A stretch of 64,000 bases of DNA from Enterococcus viikkiensis (GCF_005405345.1 NZ_BJDW01000004.1:1-64000), one strand, 5' to 3'; shown: positions 49,832 to 60,523, counted from the first letter of the stretch. Notes: generated by a model not told the origin, from the sequence alone. Numbers and translations: made by a program.

Positions 49832-50461
49832 ATGAATCTATCACAAAGGCAAGAAAAAATCATCGAGATCGTGAAGCGTGAGCAGCCTTTAAGCGGTGAA
49901 AAAATCGCCGAGCACTTAGGAATTTCACATGCCACTTTACGAACAGACTTATCCTTCTTGACAATGGCTGGTATTTTAGAAGCCAGTCCCAAAGTCGGTT
50001 ATACCTATACAGGTGTGGGAATTGAACAATTTTTATTCGACAAGATCTTTTCAGTAAAAGTGGAAGAAATTATGTTATCGCCGCTTTTAACCCCACAAGA
50101 CACATCGATCCATGACGCGATTACGAATATGTTTATGTATGATGTTGGCTCTATCTACGTGACGGATAAAGAACAACAACTGGTTGGTCTACTATCCCGT
50201 AAAGATCTATTACGCGCCTCTCTCAACAGCAATCTGCAAAATACGCCAGTAGCTGTCGTAATGACGCGAGCACCTCATTTACAGACTTGTACCAAGGATT
50301 TTACCATTTTAGAAGCAGGAGCTCTCCTACTTGATTATCAAGTCGATTCACTGCCGGTGGTTAGTGAAGAAAATCCGAAAAAAGTCATTGGCAAAATTAC
50401 GAAATCACGAATTTTTAATTATATTATGCAGCAAGCAAAACAAACGGAAACCAATCGATAG
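49832..50461 (+). CDS. ccpN: CcpN-type transcriptional repressor (HTH + two CBS domains)
   Basis: 209 aa. DeoR/HTH_11-like winged helix at 1-65 (SGEKIAEHLGISHATLRTDL), then two CBS domains (about 80-135 and 145-200) that bind adenine nucleotides. In B. subtilis CcpN represses gluconeogenic genes such as gapB and pckA when glucose is present. The gene order ccpN followed 12 bases later by a PpsR/YqfL kinase is the same as in Bacillus. AGGAGG lies 8 bases before the ATG. It probably regulates this operon and other gluconeogenic genes. Confidence 0.92.
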   Translation: MNLSQRQEKIIEIVKREQPLSGEKIAEHLGISHATLRTDLSFLTMAGILEASPKVGYTYTGVGIEQFLFDKIFSVKVEEIMLSPLLTPQDTSIHDAITNMFMYDVGSIYVTDKEQQLVGLLSRKDLLRASLNSNLQNTPVAVVMTRAPHLQTCTKDFTILEAGALLLDYQVDSLPVVSEENPKKVIGKITKSRIFNYIMQQAKQTETNR

Positions 50462-50472
50462 GAGCGAAAAAA

Positions 50473-51285
50473 ATGAAAAAAAGTGTACCATTATATATGA
50501 TCTCTGATTCAGTCGGTGAAACCTCTCTGAAGCTAGTTAACGCTGTTACGGCACAATTCCCTACTGTGGAGTTTGATTTGTCTTACCGCTTTCCATTTAC
50601 AAAGGATGAAACAGAGCTAAGAAATATTTTAGGCGATGCATTGAAGGACAGTGCTGTTGTCGTGACAACTTTAGTCAGCGATAACTTATCTCAAATTGTC
50701 TCTGACTTTGGCGAACGGACTGGCCTGCAATACATCAACTTAATGGCACCTTTCATGGACATCGTTCACCAAAAAACAGGTGTGGCCCCGCTAAAACAAG
50801 CTGGAGTTGTTCATAAGCTCAACAAAGAATACTTTGATCGGGTTGCTGCGATTGAGTTTGCTGTTAAATATGACGACGGAAAAGATGCCAAAGGCTTTTT
50901 GGAAGCCGATCTTGTTTTGTTAGGAATTTCTCGTACTTCTAAAACACCCTTGAGTATGTATCTTGCTAACAGCCGCCTAAAGGTAGCAAACTTGCCTTTA
51001 ATTCCTGAAGTGCCGTTACCGGAGCAAATCAAAAATGTTCCTAAAGAAAAAATCATTGGACTAGTAATCGAACCCGATGTGCAGCAGAAAATCCGAACCA
51101 ACCGTTTAGCTTCTTTGGGACTTGATGAAAATTCTCGCTATGCGAATATTGATCGCATCAAAGAAGAAGTCGATTATGCATTAGGTATTTATGATGAGCT
51201 AGGTGCTTTCACACTTGATGTCACCAACAAATCGATTGAAGAAGCAGCAACCTTGATTTGTGAGCACTTGGATAATTCTTTGTAA
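50473..51285 (+). CDS. ppsR: Pyruvate,phosphate dikinase / PEP synthase regulatory kinase-phosphorylase
   Basis: 270 aa DUF299 protein. It switches PPDK or PEP synthase off and on by ADP-dependent threonine phosphorylation and Pi-dependent dephosphorylation. The phosphate loop LLGISRTSKTPLSMYLA lies near 152-168; the N-terminus MISDSVGETSLKLVNA is typical. It follows ccpN and precedes fbp by 16 bases. The target enzyme is not in the window, so which of the two it controls cannot be said. Confidence 0.93.
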   Translation: MKKSVPLYMISDSVGETSLKLVNAVTAQFPTVEFDLSYRFPFTKDETELRNILGDALKDSAVVVTTLVSDNLSQIVSDFGERTGLQYINLMAPFMDIVHQKTGVAPLKQAGVVHKLNKEYFDRVAAIEFAVKYDDGKDAKGFLEADLVLLGISRTSKTPLSMYLANSRLKVANLPLIPEVPLPEQIKNVPKEKIIGLVIEPDVQQKIRTNRLASLGLDENSRYANIDRIKEEVDYALGIYDELGAFTLDVTNKSIEEAATLICEHLDNSL

Positions 51286-51300
51286 CCTTAGGAGGCTATT

Positions 51301-53250
51301 ATGCTATCTACCCGAGATAAGTATTATCAAATGTTGGAAAAGGAATTTAGTACAAAAGAGGCTATCATGACTGAGCTGATCAATCTTGAGGCCATCATTC
51401 ATCTGCCAAAGGGTACCGAATTGTACATTAGTGATATCCACGGCGAATTTACTGCTTTCGACCATATTTTACGAACAGGTGCTGGTAATATCAAAGAAAA
51501 AATCAGTTTGCTGTTTCAAGATCGTCTGACCGAGCATGAAAAAGATAAGCTGACGATTCTGGTTGCTTATCCCCGCGAGGCGCTTTCTGACGATGCATTT
51601 TTCGCTTATCGTGATTGTTCATGGTACCGCAAAAAAATTCGACAATTATTGGAATTATTAGCCTTTTGTTCAACGAAATACACCCGTTCAAAGGTTCGTA
51701 AAGCCTTACCAAAGCAATACGCGTATATCATCGAAGAATTAATGTACACAGATACGATTTATTCGGATAAGGCCGCTTATTTTGATCAAATCTTGACGCA
51801 CTTATTAGATTTAGAGCAAGGGAAGCCCTTCATTACTGCCTTGTGTCAAAGTATCCAACGTTTAGTCGTCGATCATTTACATGTCGTGGGCGATATTTAT
51901 GACCGTGGTCCGGACGCTGATAAGGTAATGGACAAACTAACTCAACACCCTTCTGTCGATATCCAATGGGGCAACCATGATATATTATGGATGGGCGCTT
52001 ACGCTGGCTCGCGGGCTTGTTTACTGACGCTGTTACGTATCGCAGCTCGTTACAATTACCTATACGAGATCGAGCAAGCTTACGCGTTGAATTTGCGACC
52101 ACTCTTTATGTACGCCGAGGAACATTATCAAAAAAATCCGATTTTTACACCGAAGGAAAAAAACAGCAATGAAAATTACTCGATCGAAAGTCTAGATAGT
52201 CTGGAAAAAGTTCATCAAGCCTTATCAATCATTCAGTTTAAATTGGAAGGTCAATTGATCAAGCGTCATCCTGAATTTGAGATGGAGGATCGCTTACTGC
52301 TAGAAAAGATTGATTTCGAAAAGGATACGATCCAACTAGCAGGAAAAGAATATCCCTTGCAAGGAAGCTGCTTCCAAACACTACAAGCGGATCCTCATGC
52401 GTTAACGGAGAAAGAAGAATATGTGGTGGATATGCTGCTGACCTCCTTCCAACAATCCGCAAAAATGCAAGAACACATACAGTTGCTGTTGGAAAAAGGC
52501 GGGATGTACCGCGTTTACAATCAGCATTTATTATTTCACGGTTGTTTGCCTTTAAAAGCAGACGGTTCATTCCTTCCATTAAAGACCGAAGGACACGAAT
52601 ATGCCGGCAAGGAACTACTGTTGTTCTTTGATGAACAGATTCGAACAGGTTGTCAAAATCAACAAAGCGATAGCTCCGAAGCCGATTGGATCTGGTATTG
52701 CTGGACCGGAAAGATCTCACCGCAATTCGGGAAAAGTGCCATGACTACTTTTGAACGCTATTTTATCGCTGACAAAGAAACGCATAAAGAAATCAAAAAT
52801 CCTTACTACAAGTTTCGCGATACCCGAGAAACTTGCCAGATGATTTTAGAAGAATTCGCCTTGTATTCACAGAACTCTCGGATCATCAATGGACACACTC
52901 CGGTGAAGGTTAAAAGCGGCGAGTCACCAATCAAAGGCGACGGCATGCTCTTTGTGATCGACGGCGGGTTATCGAAGGCTTATCAAAAGACGACCGGTAT
53001 CGCCGGTTACTCACTACTGAATAATTCTTACGGCTTTCAATTAGTCACCCACGATCCCTTTGAATCAATCACGAATCTTTTAGCCAAAAAGGCCGATGAA
53101 ACATCATTGAAGCGGGTGATTGACCGAGAACTGACGCGAGTCTTAATCAAAGATACGACCGTCGGTGATAGTTTAGAAGAACAAATCGAAAATTTAACTG
53201 GTCTGCTTCACTATCAAGAAAAAAATGACAAAACCAGCGGCACTAATTGA
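51301..53250 (+). CDS. fbp: Fructose-1,6-bisphosphatase class III
   Basis: 649 aa, the Firmicutes-type FBPase that dephosphorylates fructose-1,6-bisphosphate in gluconeogenesis. Metallophosphatase motifs are ISDIHGEF (near 44), GDIYDRGPDADKV (near 197) and WGNHDILWMGA (near 223), with INGHTPVK (near 530) late in the chain; a long insert in the middle is normal for the class. AGGAGG precedes the ATG. It is probably the last gene of ccpN-ppsR-fbp, ending at a terminator that overlaps its stop. Confidence 0.95.
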   Translation: MLSTRDKYYQMLEKEFSTKEAIMTELINLEAIIHLPKGTELYISDIHGEFTAFDHILRTGAGNIKEKISLLFQDRLTEHEKDKLTILVAYPREALSDDAFFAYRDCSWYRKKIRQLLELLAFCSTKYTRSKVRKALPKQYAYIIEELMYTDTIYSDKAAYFDQILTHLLDLEQGKPFITALCQSIQRLVVDHLHVVGDIYDRGPDADKVMDKLTQHPSVDIQWGNHDILWMGAYAGSRACLLTLLRIAARYNYLYEIEQAYALNLRPLFMYAEEHYQKNPIFTPKEKNSNENYSIESLDSLEKVHQALSIIQFKLEGQLIKRHPEFEMEDRLLLEKIDFEKDTIQLAGKEYPLQGSCFQTLQADPHALTEKEEYVVDMLLTSFQQSAKMQEHIQLLLEKGGMYRVYNQHLLFHGCLPLKADGSFLPLKTEGHEYAGKELLLFFDEQIRTGCQNQQSDSSEADWIWYCWTGKISPQFGKSAMTTFERYFIADKETHKEIKNPYYKFRDTRETCQMILEEFALYSQNSRIINGHTPVKVKSGESPIKGDGMLFVIDGGLSKAYQKTTGIAGYSLLNNSYGFQLVTHDPFESITNLLAKKADETSLKRVIDRELTRVLIKDTTVGDSLEEQIENLTGLLHYQEKNDKTSGTN

Positions 53251-53266
53251 TGCTGCTGGTTTTTTT
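53230..53266 (+). terminator. Terminator after fbp
   Basis: AAAACCAGC-GCA pairs with TGC-GCTGGTTTT, then TTT; the stop codon at 53248-53250 lies in the loop. Confidence 0.85.
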
Positions 53267-53292
53267 ATATATAGTAAATTCGAGGTGAAAAC

Positions 53293-54234
53293 ATGATTTC
53301 TGCATATATCAATATCTTTTTTATTTTTGTCTTGATGTTTATCGGCTATCTGCTGACTTATAAGCAGTGGTTCTCCAATCAAATCGGGGACGCTTTTTCA
53401 AAACTTGTTTTGCAGATTGCACTGCCTTGCAACATGTTTCTGACCATCACCAAAAATTTTTCCCGTGCTGAATTTTTACACTTAGTTGGCGGAACGGTGA
53501 TCCCGATCCTTTCGATGCTGCTGACCTTTATGATTAGCTTTGTCTATCGGTGGCTCTTTCGCATCACGCCTACTCGTCATGGGATTTTCTCCACGATGTT
53601 TACTTGTTCCAACACGATTTTTATTGGTCTGCCGATTAATCTGGCGATCTTTGGCGAGAAATCGGTGCCTTATGTATTGCTGTACTACATCGTCAACACG
53701 ACGCTATTTTGGACATTAGGTATTTATTTGATTGCACGAGACAATCCTCAAATCGAACAAGCGACCGTCAATTTTCATCTGTTGCCGATTTTAAAAAAAA
53801 TCTTTTCCCCCGCCTTACTAGGCTTTCTAATCGGTTTATGTGCGGTCCTTTTAAATTTTCAACTGCCTAGCTCAATCGCGACCTTCCTCGCCTACTTAGG
53901 AAATTTGACTACGCCCTTGTCGATGTTTGTGATTGGCATCATTGTTTATAATGTGGGGATCAGAAATCTGACACTCAATAAAGATATCTTAGGGGTGCTG
54001 ATGGGTCGTTACGTGATCTCTCCTTTAGTCGTCTGGCTTTTAGGTCTGTGGATCAGCGTACCACCCTTGATGCTTTCGGTATTTATTATCCAAGCAGCCA
54101 TGCCGGTACAAAATTCCGTACCGATCTTAGCACGTTCTTACGATGCGGATCAGCCCTTTGCCGCCTCTGCATTAGGCTATTCGGTGCTGCTATATCTCGC
54201 TTATATTCCCTTATTATTGAAATTGTTATTATAA
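53293..54234 (+). CDS. AEC family transporter (malate/auxin-efflux-carrier type)
   Basis: 313 aa, ten expected helices in two five-helix repeats, each with a hydrophobic crossover (LQIALPCNMFLTITKNFSRAEF near 40 and LTTPLSMFVIGIIVYN near 205; FTCSNTIFIGLPI near 100; AAMPVQNSVPILARSY near 270). AEC proteins in lactic acid bacteria export or import small organic acids such as malate; the substrate is uncertain. AGGTG lies 7 bases before the ATG. It is separated from fbp by a terminator but only 43 bases away. Confidence 0.9.
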   Translation: MISAYINIFFIFVLMFIGYLLTYKQWFSNQIGDAFSKLVLQIALPCNMFLTITKNFSRAEFLHLVGGTVIPILSMLLTFMISFVYRWLFRITPTRHGIFSTMFTCSNTIFIGLPINLAIFGEKSVPYVLLYYIVNTTLFWTLGIYLIARDNPQIEQATVNFHLLPILKKIFSPALLGFLIGLCAVLLNFQLPSSIATFLAYLGNLTTPLSMFVIGIIVYNVGIRNLTLNKDILGVLMGRYVISPLVVWLLGLWISVPPLMLSVFIIQAAMPVQNSVPILARSYDADQPFAASALGYSVLLYLAYIPLLLKLLL

Positions 54235-54265
54235 AAAACCTTCGAGGATAAACTCGAAGGTTTTT
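54234..54265. terminator. Bidirectional terminator between the AEC gene and glyS
   Basis: Perfect 13-bp stem AAAAACCTTCGAG / CTCGAAGGTTTTT with a 6-base loop. Confidence 0.93.
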
Positions 54266-54270
54266 ATTTA

Positions 54271-56349
54271 TTATTTCGTAATAATCTTATCGATACTTGC
54301 TAAAGCATTGGCCATCCGAGCAACGATCGCTAGCTGATTCAAACGATTGTCACGAACTTTTTCATCCTCTACCATGATCATCGTCGCGTTAAAATAGCGT
54401 TCGATCACTGGGCGAAGATTCGTCAAGGTTTGATAATTTTCCGCCATGCTTTGGTTGGCGAATTCATCAGAAGCTTCTTTAACAGCTTCATACAATTCTT
54501 GCTCGCTGTCGTTTTCAAATAATTTAGGATCGACTTTGTAAGTGATCGTAGCTGGATTCATCTTATTAGTCAAATTAATGACTCGCGTCAAGGCTTCCAT
54601 TGCCTCTTTAAAATGCTCATCCGTTACATGCTGATCAAAAATTTTAGCCGTCCGGAAGATTTGGACTAAGTCGTCTTGACTTGAATCCACTACGGCATCA
54701 ATGATGTCATGACGAACATTGTGGATTTGAAGACGTTGCCGCATCCGACCTTTGAAAAATTCGATAAATTCTTTTTGGTCACGATTGAAATGAATGCCGT
54801 AATCTAAGATGTCTTCATTGATGGCATCCACTATTGCTCCTTGCATATCTGTGAATGGGAAGGTCCAGCCTTGCGCTTCGACGATCCGTACAATTCCGTA
54901 AGTTTGCCGACGCAATGCGTAAGGATCATTCGAACCACTAGGAATCATCCCTACAGCGAAGAAACCTAATACGCTGTCGATCTTATCCGCAATTGCTAAA
55001 ACGGCGCCAATCGCACTTTGCGGCAATTCTCCTTCAGCGGAGATTGGCAAATAGTGTTCCCGAACCGCCGTAGCCACAGCAGGACGCTCGCCTTTCAATA
55101 AGGCATATTTTTCACCCATGATTCCTTGCAACTCAGGAAATTCGCCGACCATATTCGTCACTAAGTCAAATTTATAAATTTCAGACGCACGTTTCAAGTC
55201 GGTTAATTCTGCTTGGTCCAAGCCAACCCTCTCGCCGATGACTTTGGCAATTATACCCACCCGTTGCATTTTTTCATACATGCTGCCAATTTTTTCATGG
55301 AAGGTCACGTTCTTCAATTTTTCGACACAGTCTTCAATCGATAATTTTTTATCTTCTTCAAAGAAAAACTCGCCGTCTTCTAAACGCGCCGCTAATACTT
55401 TTTGATTTCCTTTAATAACATTATCTAATTTCACGCTATTTCCATTCCGAACAGAAATGAAATGAGGCAACAACATCCCCGCCTGATTGCGAACTTCAAA
55501 ATAACGTTGATGTTCCTTCATAGAAGTGACTAACACTTCTTCCGGCACAGACAAGAAACGCTCTTCAAACGCACCGACAAAAGCGGTTGGGTATTCCACT
55601 AAATTCGTCACCTCTTCTAATAAATCAGCATCCAAATCAATCACCCAATTATTTTTTTCAGCGATTTCTTCGATTTGAGATACGATCATTTGCTGACGCT
55701 TATGGGCATCCGCAATGACGAATTGTTCTTCTAGTTTTCCTTCATATTCGCTCGGCTCAGTAAGTTCCACTTGGTCGCCTAAGAAGCGATGGCCTTCTGT
55801 TGTCCGGCCAGTTTCCACATCTAACAATTCAAATGGGATCACTTCATCATCTAATAGAGCTACGATCCAATGAATCGGACGAATGTATTCAAACATCGTA
55901 TCGCCCCAGTGCATCATTGTTGGGAAGTTCAAGCCTTTCACCACATCTAAAAGTCCCGTCAATACTTCTTTGCTTTCTTTCCCGTGGATATATTTGGTCA
56001 CGTAAACATATTCTACGCCATTTAATTCACGGAAAGTAATCGCGTCAGTAGTTAGACCTTGACCACGAACAAATCCTTCCGCTGCTTTACTCCAATTACC
56101 TTCAGCGTCTTGAGAGATTTTTTTCGCTGGACCTTTGACTTCTTCTTGGACATCTTCTTGACGATCGGGAATATTTGTCACCCGAATCGCCAAGCGGCGA
56201 GGGGTCGAAAATGTTTCGATCGATTCAAAGGTTAGACTGTTCTCCGTTAAAAATTTTGAGACCTTTTCCTCTAGTTGTTTGATGCTAGGCCAAACCACGT
56301 GGGCTGGCATTTCTTCTAAACCGATTTCTAATAATAGATTTTTCGCCAT
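54271..56349 (-). CDS. glyS: Glycyl-tRNA synthetase beta subunit
   Basis: 692 aa beta subunit of the heterotetrameric (alpha2beta2) bacterial GlyRS, which charges tRNA-Gly together with Gly[13 protein letters not shown] at the N-terminus and [12 protein letters not shown] near 290 are diagnostic. An HD-like domain lies mid-protein and a DALR-like anticodon domain at the C-terminus ([13 protein letters not shown]...). It starts 1 base after the glyQ stop and is controlled with it by the T-box. Confidence 0.97.
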   Translation of the reverse strand: MAKNLLLEIGLEEMPAHVVWPSIKQLEEKVSKFLTENSLTFESIETFSTPRRLAIRVTNIPDRQEDVQEEVKGPAKKISQDAEGNWSKAAEGFVRGQGLTTDAITFRELNGVEYVYVTKYIHGKESKEVLTGLLDVVKGLNFPTMMHWGDTMFEYIRPIHWIVALLDDEVIPFELLDVETGRTTEGHRFLGDQVELTEPSEYEGKLEEQFVIADAHKRQQMIVSQIEEIAEKNNWVIDLDADLLEEVTNLVEYPTAFVGAFEERFLSVPEEVLVTSMKEHQRYFEVRNQAGMLLPHFISVRNGNSVKLDNVIKGNQKVLAARLEDGEFFFEEDKKLSIEDCVEKLKNVTFHEKIGSMYEKMQRVGIIAKVIGERVGLDQAELTDLKRASEIYKFDLVTNMVGEFPELQGIMGEKYALLKGERPAVATAVREHYLPISAEGELPQSAIGAVLAIADKIDSVLGFFAVGMIPSGSNDPYALRRQTYGIVRIVEAQGWTFPFTDMQGAIVDAINEDILDYGIHFNRDQKEFIEFFKGRMRQRLQIHNVRHDIIDAVVDSSQDDLVQIFRTAKIFDQHVTDEHFKEAMEALTRVINLTNKMNPATITYKVDPKLFENDSEQELYEAVKEASDEFANQSMAENYQTLTNLRPVIERYFNATMIMVEDEKVRDNRLNQLAIVARMANALASIDKIITK

Positions 56350-56350
56350 C

Positions 56351-57238
56351 TTATTTGCCCTCCTGATTCAATAATGGGAAGCCTAGTTTCTCACGTTCAG
56401 CTACAAAGATCTTAGCAACCGAACGTGCCAAATTACGAATACGAGCTAAGTAGCCAGCCCGTTCTGTTACTGACACCGCACCTCGCGCATCTAATAAATT
56501 AAAGGTGTGGCTGCATTTCAATATATAATCATAGGCTGGATGAACTAGATTTTCATCAATGCAACGTTTCGCTTCTTTTTCAAATTTATCAAAGTTATCC
56601 AACAGCATCTCTTGATCGCTTTCTTCAAAGGAATATTTTGAATGCTCATATTCCGGCTGTTTGAAGATTTCACCATATTTGACGCCACGACTCCATTCTA
56701 AGTCATAAACACTTTCAACTTCTTGAATATAGGATGCTAAGCGTTCTAAGCCGTAAGTAATTTCAGAAGTGACTGGATGACATTGCAATCCACCAACTTG
56801 TTGGAAATACGTGAATTGGGTGATTTCCATACCGTCTAACCATACTTCCCAGCCAACACCGGCACACCCCATGGAAGGATTCTCCCAGTTGTCTTCTACA
56901 AAACGAATATCATGCTCCAAGGGATCGATTCCTAAAAGACGTAAGCTATCTAAATACAATTCTTGGATATTTTTTGGTGACGGCTTCATGACTACTTGAA
57001 ATTGATGATGCTGATACAAGCGGTTCGGATTTTCTCCATAACGACCGTCGGCTGGACGACGTGAAGGCTCCACGTAAGCCGCACGCCACGGTTCAGGTCC
57101 AATCGCCCGTAAAAATGTATAGGGGCTCATGGTTCCCGCTCCTTTTTCTGTATCGTAGGCTTGCATCAGCATACAGCCATTATCTGACCAAAATTTTTGT
57201 AACGTCAATATCATATCTTGTACTGTTAATTTGCTCAT
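56351..57238 (-). CDS. glyQ: Glycyl-tRNA synthetase alpha subunit
   Basis: 295 aa catalytic alpha subunit. Class II core: [24 protein letters not shown] (16-39), [21 protein letters not shown] (near 54-74) and [21 protein letters not shown] (near 112-132). It forms glycyl-adenylate and works with GlyS. GGAGG lies 8 bases before the ATG. The T-box leader upstream makes expression respond to uncharged tRNA-Gly. Confidence 0.98.
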   Translation of the reverse strand: MSKLTVQDMILTLQKFWSDNGCMLMQAYDTEKGAGTMSPYTFLRAIGPEPWRAAYVEPSRRPADGRYGENPNRLYQHHQFQVVMKPSPKNIQELYLDSLRLLGIDPLEHDIRFVEDNWENPSMGCAGVGWEVWLDGMEITQFTYFQQVGGLQCHPVTSEITYGLERLASYIQEVESVYDLEWSRGVKYGEIFKQPEYEHSKYSFEESDQEMLLDNFDKFEKEAKRCIDENLVHPAYDYILKCSHTFNLLDARGAVSVTERAGYLARIRNLARSVAKIFVAEREKLGFPLLNQEGK

Positions 57239-57364
57239 TCTGTTTCCTCCTGTAATTTCTTATTATGTTTGGAACTTGCGAAAAGCTAGTAATGACTGAA
57301 AATTGTTCCTACTAAAGACCGTCATTTTCCAAACCGCAAAAAGTTGAACGAATAAATACAAAAA

Positions 57365-57562
57365 GTCCCTATGCCGAAATAAATCGGCATAGGGACGTAT
57401 CAACGCGGTTCCACCCTACTTCCAAGCATCAGCTTGGCAGCTTTCACTATCATGTGCTCACAAACGCCAACAAAATTTGCTTCCCTGCTTGGCTTTCACC
57501 TCTCCAAACTCGCTGTGATCTTCCACAAATTTTTAATTTGATCTTCGCACCTATTCAACTTG
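57365..57562 (-). promoter_or_regulatory. Glycine T-box riboswitch of glyQS
   Basis: On the minus strand: a Stem I region with a CAAATT/AATTTG apical hairpin, then the T-box core GGGTGGAACCGCG (57404-57416) and a terminator, GTCCCTATGCCGA (57365-57377) with its complement at 57384-57396, followed by TTTTT. I could not place the specifier codon with confidence; glycine is inferred from the genes it leads. Confidence 0.92.
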
Positions 57563-57568
57563 ACTCTA

Positions 57569-57598
57569 TAATAGCGACTCAATGCCCCTTTTGTCAAA
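57569..57598 (-). promoter_or_regulatory. Sigma-A promoter for glyQS
   Basis: Minus strand TTGACA (57593-57598), 18-base spacer, TATTAT (57569-57574). Confidence 0.75.
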
Positions 57599-57833
57599 TC
57601 TTTCTCCTATCAAAAGAGATTGGTTGGAAAATACCATCCTTTAATTGCATTGTTTTTTTTAAAATTATTTAAATAGTAACGCTGGAAATCATGCTGTGCA
57701 TATACTTTTCTTAACTAAAGTTCAATTTATTCATCAGGTCGTAATACCTGCCCATTTCTTTTATACGTATGAATGTTCACCGAATTATTCTTTTTATCTT
57801 CGAGATTTTTTCAGAGAAATAAAAACTATAAAA
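57599..57833. other. Intergenic region between glyQS leader and recO
   Basis: About 235 A/T-rich bases with no convincing gene, promoter or strong repeat visible. Confidence 0.45.
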
Positions 57834-57872
57834 AAATAATCTGCGACTCCTGTAAGGAACGGCAGATTATTT
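57834..57872 (-). terminator. Terminator of the phoH-recO cluster
   Basis: AAATAATCTGC / GCAGATTATTT with an inner TCCT/AGGA, then TTTTAT on the minus strand; overlaps the recO stop. Confidence 0.88.
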
Positions 57873-58646
57873 TTCGTCTCTTGGTTTTAACACATCTTGC
57901 CACTCACTCATTTGATCAATGAATTTTTTGCTTTTTAAATGCAGACCGATATATTCTTCATAAAGCTGATCCAATGTTTGACGAATCGCTTTTTTAGTTT
58001 CTGGCTTCAAATTAATCGTGTTGATATTTTCATAGGTTACACTATTGAACATCCTCAGAAAATAAATGGCCCGCGGGTCTGCATGATAACGGTGTTGATC
58101 CAAATGCCAATGCTCCTCGCAAAGAATTCCATTGTACGTTGAAGAAAAATCAAAGGCCCCGGTCTTCTTGCCACACACACCGCAAGCTTGCCAGTTTAGT
58201 GAGATTCCGAAGCGCTGCATGATCTGAACTTCAAAAATATTCATGATCGTTTCCCCATCAGCGCCTTCATTCATCCGCTGCAAGGCTTCCCGAGTAAAAC
58301 CGTACAGAGCTGGATCATAGACATGATCCTCAATCGCGGCATCAGTTAGGCTTAAGATGTACGACCCATAGGCATTTAAAAAAATATCCTCCTGCAGCTT
58401 CCGCAATGGTTGAACGTCTTTCGCACTATTTAAAAAAGAAAGCCCATCTGATTTTAGATTCCCGATATAGATTGCTTCGGTAAAAGGCTGGATCGCTGTG
58501 TTTAACGAATTGTTCGGACGGTGAATTCCCTTAGCGAAGAACATAACCTTCCCTGCCGACTCAGTAAAAATTTTAATCAACTTGTCTTTTTCCTTATAAT
58601 CACGACTAAACAAGATCATCCCTTTTGTTTCACCAATTTGCGCCAT
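57867..58646 (-). CDS. recO: DNA repair protein RecO
   Basis: 259 aa. N-terminal OB fold (about 1-80), helical body and a zinc site with CGVCGKK and a following CEEH (near 150-175). RecO loads RecA with RecR on SSB-coated DNA in recombination repair. It is the last gene of the conserved phoH-pgpH-ybeY-dgkA-era-recO group, 76 bases after era, and its stop is inside the terminator stem. Confidence 0.96.
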   Translation of the reverse strand: MAQIGETKGMILFSRDYKEKDKLIKIFTESAGKVMFFAKGIHRPNNSLNTAIQPFTEAIYIGNLKSDGLSFLNSAKDVQPLRKLQEDIFLNAYGSYILSLTDAAIEDHVYDPALYGFTREALQRMNEGADGETIMNIFEVQIMQRFGISLNWQACGVCGKKTGAFDFSSTYNGILCEEHWHLDQHRYHADPRAIYFLRMFNSVTYENINTINLKPETKKAIRQTLDQLYEEYIGLHLKSKKFIDQMSEWQDVLKPRDEK

Positions 58647-58685
58647 AACTTTTCACCTCGTTTCCATATTTCTATCCGTAGCTAA

Positions 58686-58713
58686 AGGCTGGAACATAAA
58701 TATGTCCCAGCCT
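58686..58713 (-). repeat. GGCTGG-type hairpin between era and recO
   Basis: AGGCTGG-ACATA pairs with TATGT-CCAGCCT. There is no T-tract on the minus strand, so it is a weak terminator or a processing hairpin. Similar GAGGCTGGGACA hairpins are common after genes in lactic acid bacteria. Confidence 0.55.
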
Positions 58714-58721
58714 CAAAATTT

Positions 58722-59621
58722 TTAATAATCGTCTTTACGATAACCGTAATCTTGTAAATAGGTTTGCTTGTCGCGCCAATCTTTTTGGACTTTCACCCAT
58801 AGCTCTAAATAAACTTTATCTGCTAAAAGCGTCTCAATGTCTTTACGAGCTTGCGTGCCAATATTTTTCAGCATCTTGCCGCCTTTACCGATGATGATGC
58901 CCTTTTGACTGGTTCGTTCGACAATGATCGTTGCTTGAATATGCACCTTATCATTTTCATCTCGTTTCATCGATTCAGTCACCACAGCCACAGAGTGAGG
59001 CACCTCGTCACGCGTTAAAGTCAAAACTTTTTCTCGGATCAATTCTGACACGATGAAGTATTCCGGATGATCCGTGATTTGATCTTCTGGGAAATATTGA
59101 GGTCCTTCATCCATTTGATCCACTAAGACGTCTAATAAATGCTCAACATTGTTGCCTTCCGTCGCTGAGATTGGAATAATTTCTTTGAAATCCATGACTT
59201 GGCGATAATCATCAATAATTGCTAACAACTCATCTGGATGAATTGTATCGATTTTGTTGATGACTAGATAAACGGGAACCTCTTGCTTACTTAAACGTTC
59301 CAAAATAAAATCGTCCCCACGGCCACGCTTTTGATCAGCACTTACCATAAAGATGATCGAATCGACCTCTCGCAGTGCACTATAAGCCATCTCTACCATA
59401 TAATCCCCTAAGCGATGTTTTGGTTTATGTATGCCCGGTGTATCAATAAAAATAATTTGTGCTTCTGGGGTCGTGTAAACCCCTTGAATTTTATTGCGCG
59501 TCGTTTGCGCCTTGTCGCTCATGATCGCGATTTTTTGTCCGATAATACGATTTAGCAACGTAGATTTTCCAACATTTGGTCGTCCAACGATCGCTACAAA
59601 ACCTGATTTATGTTCTGACAT
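58722..59621 (-). CDS. era: GTPase Era
   Basis: 299 aa essential GTPase that binds the 3' end of 16S rRNA during 30S assembly. G1 GRPNVGKST (13-21), G3 [11 protein letters not shown]4 NKID and a C-terminal KH domain with [14 protein letters not shown] (near 235). The ATG at 59621 follows AAAGGAA; a longer reading upstream has no ribosome site. It follows dgkA in the conserved cluster. Confidence 0.97.
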   Translation of the reverse strand: MSEHKSGFVAIVGRPNVGKSTLLNRIIGQKIAIMSDKAQTTRNKIQGVYTTPEAQIIFIDTPGIHKPKHRLGDYMVEMAYSALREVDSIIFMVSADQKRGRGDDFILERLSKQEVPVYLVINKIDTIHPDELLAIIDDYRQVMDFKEIIPISATEGNNVEHLLDVLVDQMDEGPQYFPEDQITDHPEYFIVSELIREKVLTLTRDEVPHSVAVVTESMKRDENDKVHIQATIIVERTSQKGIIIGKGGKMLKNIGTQARKDIETLLADKVYLELWVKVQKDWRDKQTYLQDYGYRKDDY

Positions 59622-59664
59622 ATAATAGTTCCTTTCTGAGTAACCTTTCTCCTCGATACTACAT

Positions 59665-60063
59665 CTATTTGAGGAAGAGCTCGACAATCTTTGGTAAAAA
59701 GATCACCATACCAACGATAATGGCAAAAACCGAAGTGACCAAGACGGCTCCAGCAGCCATATCCTTAATTTTTTTTCCGATTGGATGAAAATGACACTCC
59801 GTGACCATATCCACCACATTTTCAAAAACTGTATTAATCATCTCCACAATCCAAACAAGAAAGACCGCTAAAATAATCCACAACCATTCCAGTAGGGACA
59901 ACCCTAATAGAAAACTAACAAAGATCGCCATTAAGCCAAAGGCCACATGCTTACGCATGTTGCGTTCTTCCTTAAAAACGGTGCGAATCCCTTGCAGGGC
60001 AAATTCAAAAGAGGTAATAAAATGCTTATTTTTTTCTGTCTTATCTTTTAAGTCCATAGGCAT
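59665..60063 (-). CDS. dgkA: Diacylglycerol/undecaprenol kinase
   Basis: 132 aa with three membrane helices. Catalytic-site residues are in [14 protein letters not shown] (near 77-90) and [16 protein letters not shown] (near 96-111). In Gram-positives this enzyme phosphorylates undecaprenol, recycling the cell-wall lipid carrier. The start is probably the ATG at 60063; an ATG two codons later is also possible. It overlaps the ybeY end by about 23 bases. Confidence 0.93.
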   Translation of the reverse strand: MPMDLKDKTEKNKHFITSFEFALQGIRTVFKEERNMRKHVAFGLMAIFVSFLLGLSLLEWLWIILAVFLVWIVEMINTVFENVVDMVTECHFHPIGKKIKDMAAGAVLVTSVFAIIVGMVIFLPKIVELFLK

Positions 60064-60523
60064 CCAAAATCTCTTTCTGTAGACCAAACATCTCTTTCTC
60101 ATCTTCAGGAGTCATATGGTCATACCCATTGATATGCAAAAATCCATGTACAGCTAAGAAGCCTAATTCACGGTCAAAGCTGTGTCCGTACTCCTCTGCC
60201 TGCTCGGCTGCACGCTCTGTTGAGATCATAATATCGCCGAGATTGCGGGGCATCTGCTCCATTCCATCCAGCTCGTCCATAATAATTGGTACCTCATCTT
60301 CACCCTCTTCTTCCAGAGCAAAGCTGATCACATCTGTTGCAGCGTCTTTTCCGCGATAGTCGCGATTAATCACACGAATTGCGGCATTATCCATAAATGT
60401 AACAGACATCTCAATATCTTTTGGTAATTTGAGATAATCCGCCGCAAATTGCAGCACACCATCAATCTCTTTGATTTTATCTTCAGAAAGTTCTTCTGTT
60501 TCATCAATAAAAGTAATGTCCAT
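60041..60523 (-). CDS. ybeY: Endoribonuclease YbeY (16S rRNA maturation)
   Basis: 160 aa metal-dependent RNase for 16S rRNA 3' end maturation and ribosome quality control. The zinc motif HGFLHINGYDH is near 122-132; the N-terminus VINRDYRGKDAATDVISFAL is typical. It overlaps pgpH by 1 base upstream and dgkA downstream, indicating tight coupling. Confidence 0.96.
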   Translation of the reverse strand: MDITFIDETEELSEDKIKEIDGVLQFAADYLKLPKDIEMSVTFMDNAAIRVINRDYRGKDAATDVISFALEEEGEDEVPIIMDELDGMEQMPRNLGDIMISTERAAEQAEEYGHSFDRELGFLAVHGFLHINGYDHMTPEDEKEMFGLQKEILDAYGLKR

